From: CALHVX01 sp039198065
Lineage (GTDB): Bacteria; Pseudomonadota; Gammaproteobacteria; Pseudomonadales; Azotimanducaceae
Direction: 5' to 3'
NCBI GenBank assembly: GCA_039198065.1
Contig: JBCCTU010000001.1
Location: 372,001 to 436,000 of the forward strand
Length of the DNA: 64,000 nt
In this document: positions 1-7,192 of the stretch, piece by piece
Layout of the letters: each line of letters begins with the position of its first letter
Position numbering within the stretch: the stretch's first letter is position 1
Made by a program: the position numbers and the translations under genes
Notes under the pieces: model-generated
What the model saw: only the letters and a program-made list of their open reading frames with translations
The model's database searches: none
Told to the model about the DNA's origin: nothing

Positions 1-1
1 G

Positions 2-130
2 TCTACGGATCAAGCCCTCTTTGCGGGCATCGGCCAGCGTATTCGTGAGGTGCGCGAGGGGCCCAATGGCTGCATCTATCTGCTGACCGATGGCGCCGAA
101 GGGGAGCTTCATCGCCGCTGCTCTCTCTGA
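2..130 (+). CDS. PQQ-dependent sugar dehydrogenase, C-terminal end only
   Basis: An open frame enters from the left edge and stops at TGA 128-130, giving the last 42 residues. The stretch RIREVREGPNG followed by IYLLTD matches the closing blade of soluble PQQ-dependent glucose/aldose sugar dehydrogenases (YliI/Asd family), which end with an arginine-rich R-I-R-D-V-R strand and a Y-L-L-T-D strand. These are periplasmic six-bladed propellers that oxidise sugars using pyrroloquinoline quinone. Start, signal peptide and active site lie outside the window, so the call rests on the tail only. Confidence 0.6.
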   Translation, partial: STDQALFAGIGQRIREVREGPNGCIYLLTDGAEGELHRRCSL

Positions 131-222
131 GCGGATGGCTCCGCTGGTGCTACGACCGTACAATTGATAGCACGGTACCGGCGCGTCCGCGCAGTACACT
201 GATTGAGATTTTAGGAGGGGAG

Positions 223-741
223 ATGCTCGGTTCTTTGTATGACTTCGCGAAGGGCATGGGGAAGAAGCTGTTCACGACGGACGCTGAGGCGGGTTTGAAC
301 ATTCTCCAACACATCGAAGCGAGCAATCCGGGCATCAAAGCCCTCAACGTTGCTTACGACGACGGGGTCGTATCCCTGTCGGGCATCGCGAAGACCGCGG
401 TTGCGAAGGAAAAAGCCATTCTCATGGCCGGCAACGTCGAAGGCGTCGAGCGTGTTGTCGCGGATGACATCGAGGTAGATGAGCCGATTCCAGCGGTGAC
501 ACCGGCGGCCGAGGCAAGTACGGCGGCCGATGCCGCGGCTCCGGCCGCCGAGTATGCGGGCGTGTTGCCGGGCGTTCGCTACTACACGATCGAAAAGGGC
601 GACACGCTCTACGCCATTGCCAAGGAGTTCTACGGCAACGGCATGAAGTACCCGGAGATCTTCGACGCAAACCGGGAGGTCATTGAGGACCCGGATAAAA
701 TCTACCCGGGCCAGAAGATTCGCATTCCTGTTTTGGGTTAG
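223..741 (+). CDS. kbp: BON-LysM protein, potassium-binding protein Kbp (YgaU) family
   Basis: A 172-residue protein starting at ATG 223 behind an AGGAGGGG Shine-Dalgarno. Residues about 1-90 form a BON domain (LGSLYDFAKGMGKKLF start, then the VVSLSGIAKT strand), followed by an Ala/Pro-rich linker and a C-terminal LysM domain from about residue 120 (YYTIEKGDTLYAIAKEFYG to YPGQKIRIP). This order is that of E. coli Kbp/YgaU, a small protein that binds K+ and changes conformation; the E. coli protein is 149 residues and the extra length here is the linker. It has no signal peptide, as in the family. It stands alone, with the convergent peroxiredoxin gene 60 bases downstream. Confidence 0.85.
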   Translation: MLGSLYDFAKGMGKKLFTTDAEAGLNILQHIEASNPGIKALNVAYDDGVVSLSGIAKTAVAKEKAILMAGNVEGVERVVADDIEVDEPIPAVTPAAEASTAADAAAPAAEYAGVLPGVRYYTIEKGDTLYAIAKEFYGNGMKYPEIFDANREVIEDPDKIYPGQKIRIPVLG

Positions 742-801
742 CCGCAGGATGCCAGCAAAGCGCCTGGTCGGAGTGACCAGGCGCGTGTCGCAGTCGCAGA
801 C

Positions 802-1368
802 TTAGCCAACAAACGCAGCGCGGGCGGGCTTCTCTACCGGGGCTTGCTCGTTTTTCAGCCAGGCCAGGACGGTGTCAGCGTCTGACACCTCGAATGGATC
901 TGTCGGGCAGTTGTCGTCGAACTCATCCTCGATGAACATCTGCTCGATTTCACCCTTGTTGACGACCATGGCGTAGCGCCATGAGCGCAAGCCGAAACCA
1001 AGGTTTTCCTTAGAAACCAGCATGCCCATCTTGCGGGTGAACTCGCCATTGCCGTCCGGCAGCATCTTCACGTTCTTGGCACCCAGGTGCTTGCCCCACT
1101 GGTACATGACGAACGCATCGTTTACCGACAGGCAGTAGATGTCGTCAATGCCAGCGGCCTGGAACTCGCTGTACAGCTCTTCGTAGCGCGGCAGATGCGT
1201 GCTTGAGCATGTGGGGGTAAAGGCGCCAGGAAGGGCAAACAGGATGACGCGGCGGTTCCCGAAAATTTCCTGGCTGCTGACGTCCTGCCAGCGAAACGGA
1301 TTGTCACCACCTATGGACTCGTCGCGCACGCGGGTGCGAAACGTTGCGTTGGGAGCCGTTTGGCGCAT
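802..1368 (-). CDS. Peroxiredoxin, Prx5/thiol-specific antioxidant family
   Basis: 188 residues starting at ATG 1368, chosen because GGAGT lies 7 bases upstream; a longer in-frame start at 1419 has no such site. The peroxidatic cysteine is Cys54 in PGAFTPTCS, the Prx5/AhpE-type motif, after the VILFALPGAF strand. Other cysteines lie near residues 78 (IYCLSVNDAF) and 152 (DDNCPTDP). The family reduces hydrogen peroxide and organic peroxides in the cytoplasm using glutathione/glutaredoxin or thioredoxin. The ending after NEQAPVEKPARAAFVG shows no fused glutaredoxin domain, unlike the Haemophilus hybrid enzyme. No oxidative-stress regulator is adjacent. Confidence 0.9.
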   Translation of the reverse strand: MRQTAPNATFRTRVRDESIGGDNPFRWQDVSSQEIFGNRRVILFALPGAFTPTCSSTHLPRYEELYSEFQAAGIDDIYCLSVNDAFVMYQWGKHLGAKNVKMLPDGNGEFTRKMGMLVSKENLGFGLRSWRYAMVVNKGEIEQMFIEDEFDDNCPTDPFEVSDADTVLAWLKNEQAPVEKPARAAFVG

Positions 1369-1483
1369 GTCGAACACTCCAGTTGTTGATGGCGCGAAGC
1401 TAACATTAGTGCGCGCCAATCGGGAGTGATTCTTATTACGATTGTGTGAATGGAAACGATAGTTGCGCCCTATCGCTCATCCG

Positions 1484-2044
1484 TTAACGCCTGAGTAAGC
1501 GACCGGCAAGGCCCAGCAGATCGTCCACGACCGACCCATCTTTGTCGGCATCGAGGAAACTCGCCAGCAAGCCGCCGGCAGCACCCGTAGACGACCCACC
1601 GTTCAGCGCGTCGGCGAAGTTTGGCTCGCTGCGCTGTTGCTTGCGCAATGACCCCATGACCATACCGGCGACCATGGGCAGCATCTGCTTGATGATCCCG
1701 TCGCTGACGCCCGTGCTTGCGGCGGCACGCTTCGCGACTTCGCGGCTCACGTCTTTACTGCCAAGCAGATGGCCGAGGATGCCGTTGCCATCCTGGATAC
1801 CCTGTTCCGTGGCGAGCCGGCTGGGGTCGTCGAGATAGCGTTCGTGATTCCCGCTTTGCAGTGCCTTCATCAGGCCCTCCAAGCCGCTAGCGTCTTGCGT
1901 GTTTTTCGTGATGCCGCGGGCTAGGACCGGTGCCAGCTGTTTCACAACGGCACTTGCCTGGTCGCCATCCAGATTGAAGTTTTTCGCGATTTCCGTGAGT
2001 GCGCTGCTGCCAGCGCCCTTGAGTAGCGTTTCTAGAAGGGTCAT
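1484..2044 (-). CDS. DUF937 (YidB-like) protein
   Basis: 186 residues from ATG 2044, with GGAG 8 bases upstream. The sequence opens MTLLETLLKGAGSSALTEIA and continues with an A-V-V-K-Q-L-A-P-V-L-A-R-G segment and a central GNGILGHLLGSKDVS motif, the pattern of the DUF937 family (E. coli YidB relatives). The C-terminal third has a Gly/Ser-rich stretch before a DADKDGSVVDDLLGLAG element reminiscent of a calcium-binding loop. The function of the family is not known. There is no signal peptide, so a cytoplasmic place is inferred. It is transcribed singly from the 184-base gap after mscL. Confidence 0.8.
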   Translation of the reverse strand: MTLLETLLKGAGSSALTEIAKNFNLDGDQASAVVKQLAPVLARGITKNTQDASGLEGLMKALQSGNHERYLDDPSRLATEQGIQDGNGILGHLLGSKDVSREVAKRAAASTGVSDGIIKQMLPMVAGMVMGSLRKQQRSEPNFADALNGGSSTGAAGGLLASFLDADKDGSVVDDLLGLAGRLLRR

Positions 2045-2186
2045 GTCGCGTGCTCCTGGGAAAGACCATCCCACCCTGACGTCTGCTTGGCAGCTGAGCA
2101 AACGTATGGCGGATTTAAACGCGCTTTGTTGCGAATACGTTACGTTACGCGAATAAAACCAGACGTTACTGAATCGAAGGAGCGAC

Positions 2187-2208
2187 GCGTCGGGCGTTCG
2201 CCCGACGC
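2187..2208 (-). terminator. Hairpin downstream of mscL, probable terminator
   Basis: A perfect 10-bp inverted repeat, GCGTCGGGCG and CGCCCGACGC with a two-base loop, lies 20 bases past the mscL stop. On the minus strand only a mildly U-containing stretch follows, so it may act as a weak intrinsic terminator or a 3'-end stabiliser. Confidence 0.5.
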
Positions 2209-2228
2209 TGCCACTACCCGGTAGCGTC

Positions 2229-2645
2229 TTAGTTTTGTGCCCTTAAGGCGTCGCGGATCTCGGTCAACAGCACTTCTTCTTTGGTGGGTTCCGGCGGTGC
2301 TTCCGGTGCGGCTTCCTCTTCCTCTGTCATCGCTGCCTGCGCAGTGTTCATGGCCTTAACGACCAGGAAGATGGCGAACGCAATGATCAGGAAATCGATA
2401 ACCGTTTGAGCGAAGGCGCCATAGTTCAGGGTGACTTCAGCGGCTTCGCCCTGGGCTTCCTGCAGCGTTACTGCAAGGTCAGAGAAGTCCATGCCGCCGG
2501 TGGCCATGCCGATCGGCGGCATCAGCACGTCGGCTACAAACGACGAGACGATTTTGCCAAAGGCCCCGCCGATGACGATACCGACGGCCATATCAACGAC
2601 GTTGCCGCGCATGGCGAAGTCTTTAAATTCGGACAGCATGCCCAT
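2229..2645 (-). CDS. mscL: Large-conductance mechanosensitive channel MscL
   Basis: 138 residues from ATG 2645 with GGAGT 7 bases upstream. The N-terminal amphipathic helix MLSEFKDFAMRGNVVDMAVG, the first transmembrane helix (VGIVIGGAFGKIVSSFVAD), the periplasmic loop and the second helix (VIDFLIIAFAIFLVVKAMN) are all present, followed by an acidic/proline linker and the C-terminal helix VLLTEIRDALRAQ. This matches MscL end to end and in length (E. coli 136). The pentameric inner-membrane channel opens on hypo-osmotic shock. It appears to be monocistronic. Confidence 0.97.
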   Translation of the reverse strand: MGMLSEFKDFAMRGNVVDMAVGIVIGGAFGKIVSSFVADVLMPPIGMATGGMDFSDLAVTLQEAQGEAAEVTLNYGAFAQTVIDFLIIAFAIFLVVKAMNTAQAAMTEEEEAAPEAPPEPTKEEVLLTEIRDALRAQN

Positions 2646-2802
2646 AGTGCGTACTCCTTCTGTACAAAAAGCTGGCCTTAACAGCGATCAAACCTGTGTG
2701 TTTTTGTTGGTCAATTGCAGGCGTCGCACTCTCCCGCGTGCGCCTGCTTGTGATCCGGCCGTGGTGACACTGCACTCGGACTCCCCTGTCCGTGTACAAC
2801 CT

Positions 2803-2846
2803 CTGTGCGGTCTTTTTTGCAACCGCTGTGCGGTTTTTATGCAACG
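2803..2846 (+). repeat. Two 23-base tandem repeats with a plus-strand terminator-like hairpin
   Basis: CTGTGCGGT-T-rich-GCAAC occurs at 2803 and again at 2826, a period of 23. At the junction AACCGC (2821-2826), a TGT loop and GCGGTT (2830-2835) form a 6-bp hairpin followed by TTTAT, the form of an intrinsic terminator reading on the plus strand. Neither flanking gene is on that strand. It lies between the gene at 2884-3309 and mscL, both on the minus strand. Confidence 0.4.
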
Positions 2847-2883
2847 TGCCGCGCCCAGAGCTAAAGAGTTTAGCCCAGTCGGG

Positions 2884-3309
2884 TTAGGGATGGACGGGCT
2901 GTGGCGTTCGAAAAATACGAACGGCTTGAACGAGCAGCACGGCGCAAGTGACCAGGTGGACGGGCACCCAGAAACGATCGAGAAGCGGGCTGCCGGTACT
3001 GCACGGCGGTACGGTCAGCGCTTCCAGACTGCGAACAAGTGCGATGACTGCCAATAGCGTCAGTAGGCCGAGCGGGACGGCCAACCAACGCAGGGTGTCG
3101 TGTACGCCCGGAAGTTTGCGACTGGCGGGTAGAAGCGCAAGCATGATACCCACGAGCGGTAGGGCATAGAGCAGAACCAGGCTTAGCGGGACTTCATCCG
3201 CACGGCAAGCCGCCTGGGGAACAACCATGAGCCAGAGGGCGTAGGCGAAGAGCACCATCCATGCCACGAGGCTCAGTCCGAGCCGCAGGAACACTTCGGC
3301 AAACCGCAC
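2884..3309 (-). CDS. Small four-helix membrane protein, unknown function
   Basis: 141 residues from ATG 3309. Four hydrophobic segments can be read: about 8-31 (LGLSLVAWMVLFAYALWLMVV), 42-61 (LSLVLLYALPLVGIMLALL), 75-94 (LAVPLGLLTLLAVIALV) and 112-132 (FWVPVHLVTCAVLLVQAV). A loop with cysteine (QAACRADE) follows the first helix and a second cysteine-containing loop (PPCSTGSPLL) precedes the last, so a disulfide between two external loops is possible. I do not recognise the family. It stops 28 bases after the convergently placed end is cleared and lies 27 bases downstream of the SPOR gene on the same strand, so the two may be co-transcribed. Confidence 0.55.
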   Translation of the reverse strand: MRFAEVFLRLGLSLVAWMVLFAYALWLMVVPQAACRADEVPLSLVLLYALPLVGIMLALLPASRKLPGVHDTLRWLAVPLGLLTLLAVIALVRSLEALTVPPCSTGSPLLDRFWVPVHLVTCAVLLVQAVRIFRTPQPVHP

Positions 3310-3336
3310 AGTCCTGTCCGCGCGGGTTGTGCCGAG

Positions 3337-3900
3337 TCAGCGTCGTGAGTACTCGCTCAACGGAGTGAAGTCGTTGCCGTTTTTGAGGTGCAATTTTCCG
3401 TCTAGGTAGACGACCCGGCGCCGTTCCTCTTCCGTCAGGCCGTCCAGCAGCGCCGCTTCGGTGGCGTTGCTCGTACGTCTTACGCCGTTTGCGCCGGTTG
3501 CACTGCTTTGCGCTTGTGCCGGTGAGTTGTTTGCAAGCGTCGAGGCCCCGGTCGCTTCGGCAAACTGAACCGCGGTCGGCGATGCGGTCGTGACGAAGGC
3601 GCCGGGGTACGTCTCCATCAGGGTCTCCCGGGCCGAATCTGCGTCGCTGCGGTCGGCGAAATTGCCCACCATGATGGCGCGTACACCGTTACTGCGTTCA
3701 ACCGCGTACACGGTGCCGACGGATCGAGCCGCGGCAACGAAGCTTTCGCTTGGGTTCCGAAAGGCGCCGATCTGAACTGAGTAGTCTGCACTGACGAGAG
3801 GGCTGAGAGCGATCGCGACCAGCCCAACGAGCAGCCGGTGCAGTGTGATGCTGGCAAGCGGCCCGGTGCGGAACGAATTCGAGGGTGACGAAAAGGTCAT
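3337..3900 (-). CDS. Secreted SPOR-domain protein
   Basis: 187 residues if translation starts at ATG 3900; a TTG 57 bases upstream is the alternative and neither has a clear Shine-Dalgarno. A signal peptide (LHRLLVGLVAIALSPLVSA, cleavage about residue 38) is followed directly by a SPOR domain: DYSVQIGAF, a central G-V-R-A-I-M-V-G-N-F-A-D-R strand and an A-F-V strand. SPOR domains bind denuded glycan strands at the division septum. The remaining C-terminal half is low-complexity Ser/Thr/Ala followed by EEERRRVVYLDGKLHLKNG, which I do not recognise. A periplasmic role related to the septum or cell wall is inferred from the domain. Confidence 0.6.
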   Translation of the reverse strand: MTFSSPSNSFRTGPLASITLHRLLVGLVAIALSPLVSADYSVQIGAFRNPSESFVAAARSVGTVYAVERSNGVRAIMVGNFADRSDADSARETLMETYPGAFVTTASPTAVQFAEATGASTLANNSPAQAQSSATGANGVRRTSNATEAALLDGLTEEERRRVVYLDGKLHLKNGNDFTPLSEYSRR

Positions 3901-3996
3901 AGGGCGTGTCCATGCGCAAGTGCGACTAGTTTCCACTAACGGGCACGGGGATTCCAACGCCTGCGAGCCGTTGCTCGCGGCTGATTTTCAAATTCG

Positions 3997-4623
3997 TTAC
4001 TGGATTGCCTGCTCACCGTCGGCTGGGCTGCGAGTGACCCGATCGAAGACCTGCTTGAAGGTACGTTTACGCTGACCCTTAGCTTTGATCGTAGTCGTGA
4101 CCACCAGGCGGTCGTCATCCCGCAGCTCGTAGCGATGCGTGACCTTGCGCTCCGTCGTTTGATAGCGCGACGACAGCTGTTTCGCTGACCAAGCGGTTTT
4201 GACCCCCCGATAGGTTCCTTTGCGTAAGCGATCATCGCCGATGGTTCCGAAGACGAGTTCGATCTCGTCGTCGCTGCTGCGGGTCAGGGTCAGCTCTTTG
4301 CACCGCAGTACCGCCGGATCGCGAGCGTTGCTCTGCGGGCTTGCGCTTGGCGCTGACCCCCCGGGGACTGGCAGCGGGATGCCGCCGACGCTAATGGTCG
4401 CGCGACCGCGTCCCGCGGGAAGCAGGCTGCGACTCTCGACGTTTTCGGGTTGAGCCTCGGCGGTGAGATCAGCGTTCAACAGCCAGTGCCCGAGCCAGGC
4501 GGCCTCCGCGGCGGCACGAGTACCGGGCGCGTAGACGACGCTGGTGAAGATGAACAACGCAAGGACGCTGCGCAGCGCGGAAAAAGCTGAGACACAGGGG
4601 AAATCAAGTCGTGATTGTTTCAT
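3997..4623 (-). CDS. Secreted protein of unknown function
   Basis: 208 residues from ATG 4623, chosen because GAGG lies 5 bases upstream and the following residues form a signal peptide (SALRSVLALFIFTSVVYAPG, cleavage near TRAAA). The mature part contains W-L-G-H-W-L-L-N, a segment with GRGRATISVGGIPLPVPGG, and a C-terminal beta-rich half with two arginine/lysine-rich strands (RYELRDDDRLVVTTTIKAKG). The alternating strands and the test for ELVFGTIGDDRL suggest a small periplasmic beta-sheet protein, but I do not recognise a family. Upstream of its start lie tandem repeats that include extra copies of the ribosome-binding sequence. Confidence 0.5.
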   Translation of the reverse strand: MKQSRLDFPCVSAFSALRSVLALFIFTSVVYAPGTRAAAEAAWLGHWLLNADLTAEAQPENVESRSLLPAGRGRATISVGGIPLPVPGGSAPSASPQSNARDPAVLRCKELTLTRSSDDEIELVFGTIGDDRLRKGTYRGVKTAWSAKQLSSRYQTTERKVTHRYELRDDDRLVVTTTIKAKGQRKRTFKQVFDRVTRSPADGEQAIQ

Positions 4624-4627
4624 TGGT

Positions 4628-4669
4628 GCCTCGTTTTTTGCCTCGTCTTTGCTTCGTCTTTGCCTCGTT
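4628..4669 (-). repeat. Short tandem repeats just upstream of a start codon
   Basis: Read on the plus strand, GCCTCGT followed by a T-rich tail recurs at about 4628, 4640, 4651 (one mismatch) and 4662, with unit length 11-12. On the coding (minus) strand each unit supplies an AACGAGGC or GACGAGGC block, so three GAGG sequences sit upstream of ATG 4623; only the nearest is at a working distance. Confidence 0.55.
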
Positions 4670-4699
4670 GCGCTACGTGGGTCGTACGTACGGGCCCGG

Positions 4700-5191
4700 T
4701 CACTCGTAGCGGTTTCCCTCGTGCTCAATCCAGCCGCCCTCGCGCCACTGCTTCGGATCGTGGTGGGTCCAGTGCACGACACCGCCCTTCTCCGTCCACT
4801 CGTACTCACCCTTGAAGGTGACCCGGTCACCGCGCTGAAGACGGGCGACCCGTGGTGCCAGGTCGATGTTGTGTGCCACCAGCACCGTTAACCCGGGCTG
4901 AACTTCGACGATGAACCGCTGATGACGTGAGCCCTCGTTGTCGTCGGATAGGACGGCCACGATCCGGCCCCCGTCTTCAAGGATCCGATCTGATGCGCCG
5001 TCGGCGAAAGCCTGGGCAACGGGGCTTCCCGATCCACTACTGGGTCTGACCTTCCCCTGGCGGGCTTGTTCCGTTGCCGATCGACTGCGCTCACCGGCGT
5101 CCGGTGGGAACAGCTCGTTCAGATCGATCCCGAAGGCGGCTGCGACGACGGCGATGGCGACCATGGCCAGACCCGAGAGCAGTTTTTTCAC
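4700..5191 (-). CDS. DUF3465 family secreted protein
   Basis: 163 residues from GTG 5191. An N-terminal hydrophobic segment (LLSGLAMVAIAVVAAAFGI) is a signal peptide or anchor. The C-terminal 90 residues carry the DUF3465 core: HQRFIVEVQPGLTVLVAHNI, DLAPRV, GDRVTFKGEYEW and VVHWTHHDPKQWREGGWIEH. The family resembles an OB-fold (G-D-x-V-x-F-x-G-E-Y-E-W strand) and has no assigned function; I infer a periplasmic location. It lies 42 bases downstream of the YjgR-type ATPase stop on the same strand and 76 bases upstream of the next secreted protein, so this part of the strand could be a loose operon. Confidence 0.75.
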   Translation of the reverse strand: MKKLLSGLAMVAIAVVAAAFGIDLNELFPPDAGERSRSATEQARQGKVRPSSGSGSPVAQAFADGASDRILEDGGRIVAVLSDDNEGSRHQRFIVEVQPGLTVLVAHNIDLAPRVARLQRGDRVTFKGEYEWTEKGGVVHWTHHDPKQWREGGWIEHEGNRYE

Positions 5192-5233
5192 TGAACGTTG
5201 TCCCCAGCAGTAAGCGATTAATGGCGGCGATGT

Positions 5234-6715
5234 TTAGCGCAGCAGAGAGCCAAGCAGCCCGCGGATGAGGCGGTTTCCCAACGTTCGGCCAACGGTTCGG
5301 GCGGCGCTTTTCAGCATCGCTTCACCAGTGCTTTGTCGCGACGATCGTCGCTTGCTCTTGCGGCTGCTTCCCCGGGCTGCTTTCTTTGCTTCGCGCCGCT
5401 CGCGTTCGGCGGCCAGCTCTGCCCGTTCCTTGAGCAGTTCGTAGGCCGACTCTCGATCGATGCGTTGATCGTAGTGCGCGGAGATCGGTGAGCGGGTACG
5501 AATCTCCTTCCGAGCCTTCGCGCTGAGAGCGCCGATCTTTGAGGCCGGTGGACGAATGAGTGTGGCTTCGACAGGAGTCGGTGCGCCTTCGGGATCGAGG
5601 AGCGACACCAGCGCTTCGCCGGTACCGAGCTCAGTCACCAGCGCCTTAACGTCGACCCCGGGGTTGGCACGAAAGCTGTCTGCGACGGCCCGCACGACTC
5701 TTTGGTCTTTCGGCGTAAAGGCCCGCAGCGCATGCTGAATTTTGAGCCCCAGCTGACCCAGGATGTCGTCAGGTACATCGGTTGGTATCTGGGTAATAAA
5801 GTACACGCCGACACCCTTCGAACGGATCAGCCGCACGACCTGCTCGATTTTCTCGAGCAACGGTTTCGGGGCATCGCGGAACAGCAGATGAGCCTCATCG
5901 AAAAACAGCACGAGCACGGGAAGGTCCTTATCGCCCCGTTCGGGCAGCTCTTCGAACAGCTCGGATAACAACCAGATCAGAAAGGCGGAGTAGAGCCTTG
6001 GCGAGCGTTGCGTCAGACGTGTCGCGTCGAGGAGATTAACGATGCCCTGGCCGTTGAAATCGGTTCGCATGAGATCGCTGAGCTTAAGCGCTGGTTCACC
6101 GAAAAACGCGTCAGCACCCTGTTCTTCGAGCACCAGCAGGCGTCGCTGAATCGCGCCGACGGATGCGCTCGCGATGTTGCCGTACTCGCTGATCAGCGCC
6201 TTACGGTTTGCGGACATCCAGTTGAGGAGGCTGCGCAAGTCCTTCAGATCGAGGAGCAACAGGCCTTCATCGTCGGCGATGGCGAAGCAGGCGTAGAGCA
6301 CGCCGGTCTGGGTTTCGTTCAGCTCCAGCAGATTGGCGAGGATCAGCGGGCCGAGCTCGGACACGGTCGTCCGCACCGGATGCCCGGTTTTTGCGAACAC
6401 GTCCCAGAACACGGTCGGGTAGCCCTGCTGCTCGTAGGCGAGCTGCGGCATCAGCCCGAGGCGTCGATCGATTTCTTTATGCGGTTTGCCCGCGGTCGCG
6501 ATGCCGGACAGGTCGCCTTTGATGTCAGCGGCGAATACGGGCACACCGGCGGCGGAAAAGCCTTCCGCCAAGACCTGCAGCGTGACGGTCTTGCCGGTCC
6601 CGGTGGCGCCGCTGATGAGGCCGTGCCGGTTGCTCATGCGACCCAGCTGTTCGATCAGATTCGGTGCTGGACTGGTCGCCAGCGGCGCGCCAATGGCGAT
6701 GGTGCTGTTGCTCAA
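5234..6715 (-). CDS. yjgR: HerA/DUF853-type ATPase, YjgR family
   Basis: 493 residues starting at TTG 6715, the only start before the conserved region. The Walker A motif GATGTGKT is at about residues 36-43, followed by VFAADIKGDLSGIA; the Walker B is LPVLVLFFDEAHLLF. Downstream SKGVGVYFITQIPTDVPDDI and LGQLGLKIQHALRAFTPKD are characteristic of YjgR (E. coli, 500 residues). The C-terminal tail is Arg/Lys-rich (AKKAARGSSRKSKRRSSR) and may contact nucleic acid or membrane. The cellular role of YjgR is not established. No nuclease NurA-like partner is adjacent, so it is not a HerA-NurA pair. Confidence 0.9.
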   Translation of the reverse strand: MSNSTIAIGAPLATSPAPNLIEQLGRMSNRHGLISGATGTGKTVTLQVLAEGFSAAGVPVFAADIKGDLSGIATAGKPHKEIDRRLGLMPQLAYEQQGYPTVFWDVFAKTGHPVRTTVSELGPLILANLLELNETQTGVLYACFAIADDEGLLLLDLKDLRSLLNWMSANRKALISEYGNIASASVGAIQRRLLVLEEQGADAFFGEPALKLSDLMRTDFNGQGIVNLLDATRLTQRSPRLYSAFLIWLLSELFEELPERGDKDLPVLVLFFDEAHLLFRDAPKPLLEKIEQVVRLIRSKGVGVYFITQIPTDVPDDILGQLGLKIQHALRAFTPKDQRVVRAVADSFRANPGVDVKALVTELGTGEALVSLLDPEGAPTPVEATLIRPPASKIGALSAKARKEIRTRSPISAHYDQRIDRESAYELLKERAELAAERERREAKKAARGSSRKSKRRSSRQSTGEAMLKSAARTVGRTLGNRLIRGLLGSLLR

Positions 6716-7192
6716 TGAACCGGTGCTCTGAGTTCTGGGAGGGCGGTGCAGTTTACCCGCTGTCTTTCGCGCGTTCCTGTCGGGGGCTTGCTCGCGGCGA
6801 AGCGTTATCAGAGTCGTACGCGATAGACATTTGTGCAGCGTTAGCGCAAGTCATGCGCAAGTATTGTTACAGATGCGAATGATTTGCCCCAAACAAGCGT
6901 AACAACGCAGTAACGCTTTCCAAATGCCATTGAACCGATCGGCTAGCGGCGTAGATTCAGCGGCGAACAAACGTGTTGTTCGGCACGGGGGTTCTCGAAG
7001 CGAACTTATTCGGAAGGGCTGTGAATAGTGGACTTCTGTCCGTGTCGCAGTAGGCTGGCCCTGGCCTGTTTGGATTACAGGTCATCTGCTGGCTGGAGAG
7101 GGTTTGGCGTTTGCGAACGAAAGGGATGCCAGCGAATCAATGCACAACATTCGAGGACAATCCCTGTGAGACAGTGGATTGAGGAGACAAAC
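6716..7192. other. 477-base intergenic region between divergent genes
   Basis: No coding sequence is supported here. The right half is relatively AT-rich and probably holds promoters for the TTG-started ATPase (minus) and the repeat lipoprotein (plus). The best plus-strand promoter candidate is listed separately at 6930-6957, leaving a leader of about 230 bases before the lipoprotein start. Confidence 0.6.
6930..6957 (+). promoter_or_regulatory. Candidate sigma-70 promoter of the repeat lipoprotein
   Basis: TTGAAC (6930-6935) and TAGATT (6952-6957) are separated by 16 bases, each matching four to five of six consensus positions. It is the best pair I see in this gap, but it was found by eye. 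Confidence 0.35.

Noticed and set aside
2431..3057. 208-codon plus-strand frame across mscL
   Set aside because: It is antisense to the clear mscL gene and its translation has no domain pattern; mscL is supported end to end.
6008..6718. 236-codon plus-strand frame opposite the YjgR-type ATPase
   Set aside because: No motif and fully antisense to Walker A/B-containing coding sequence.
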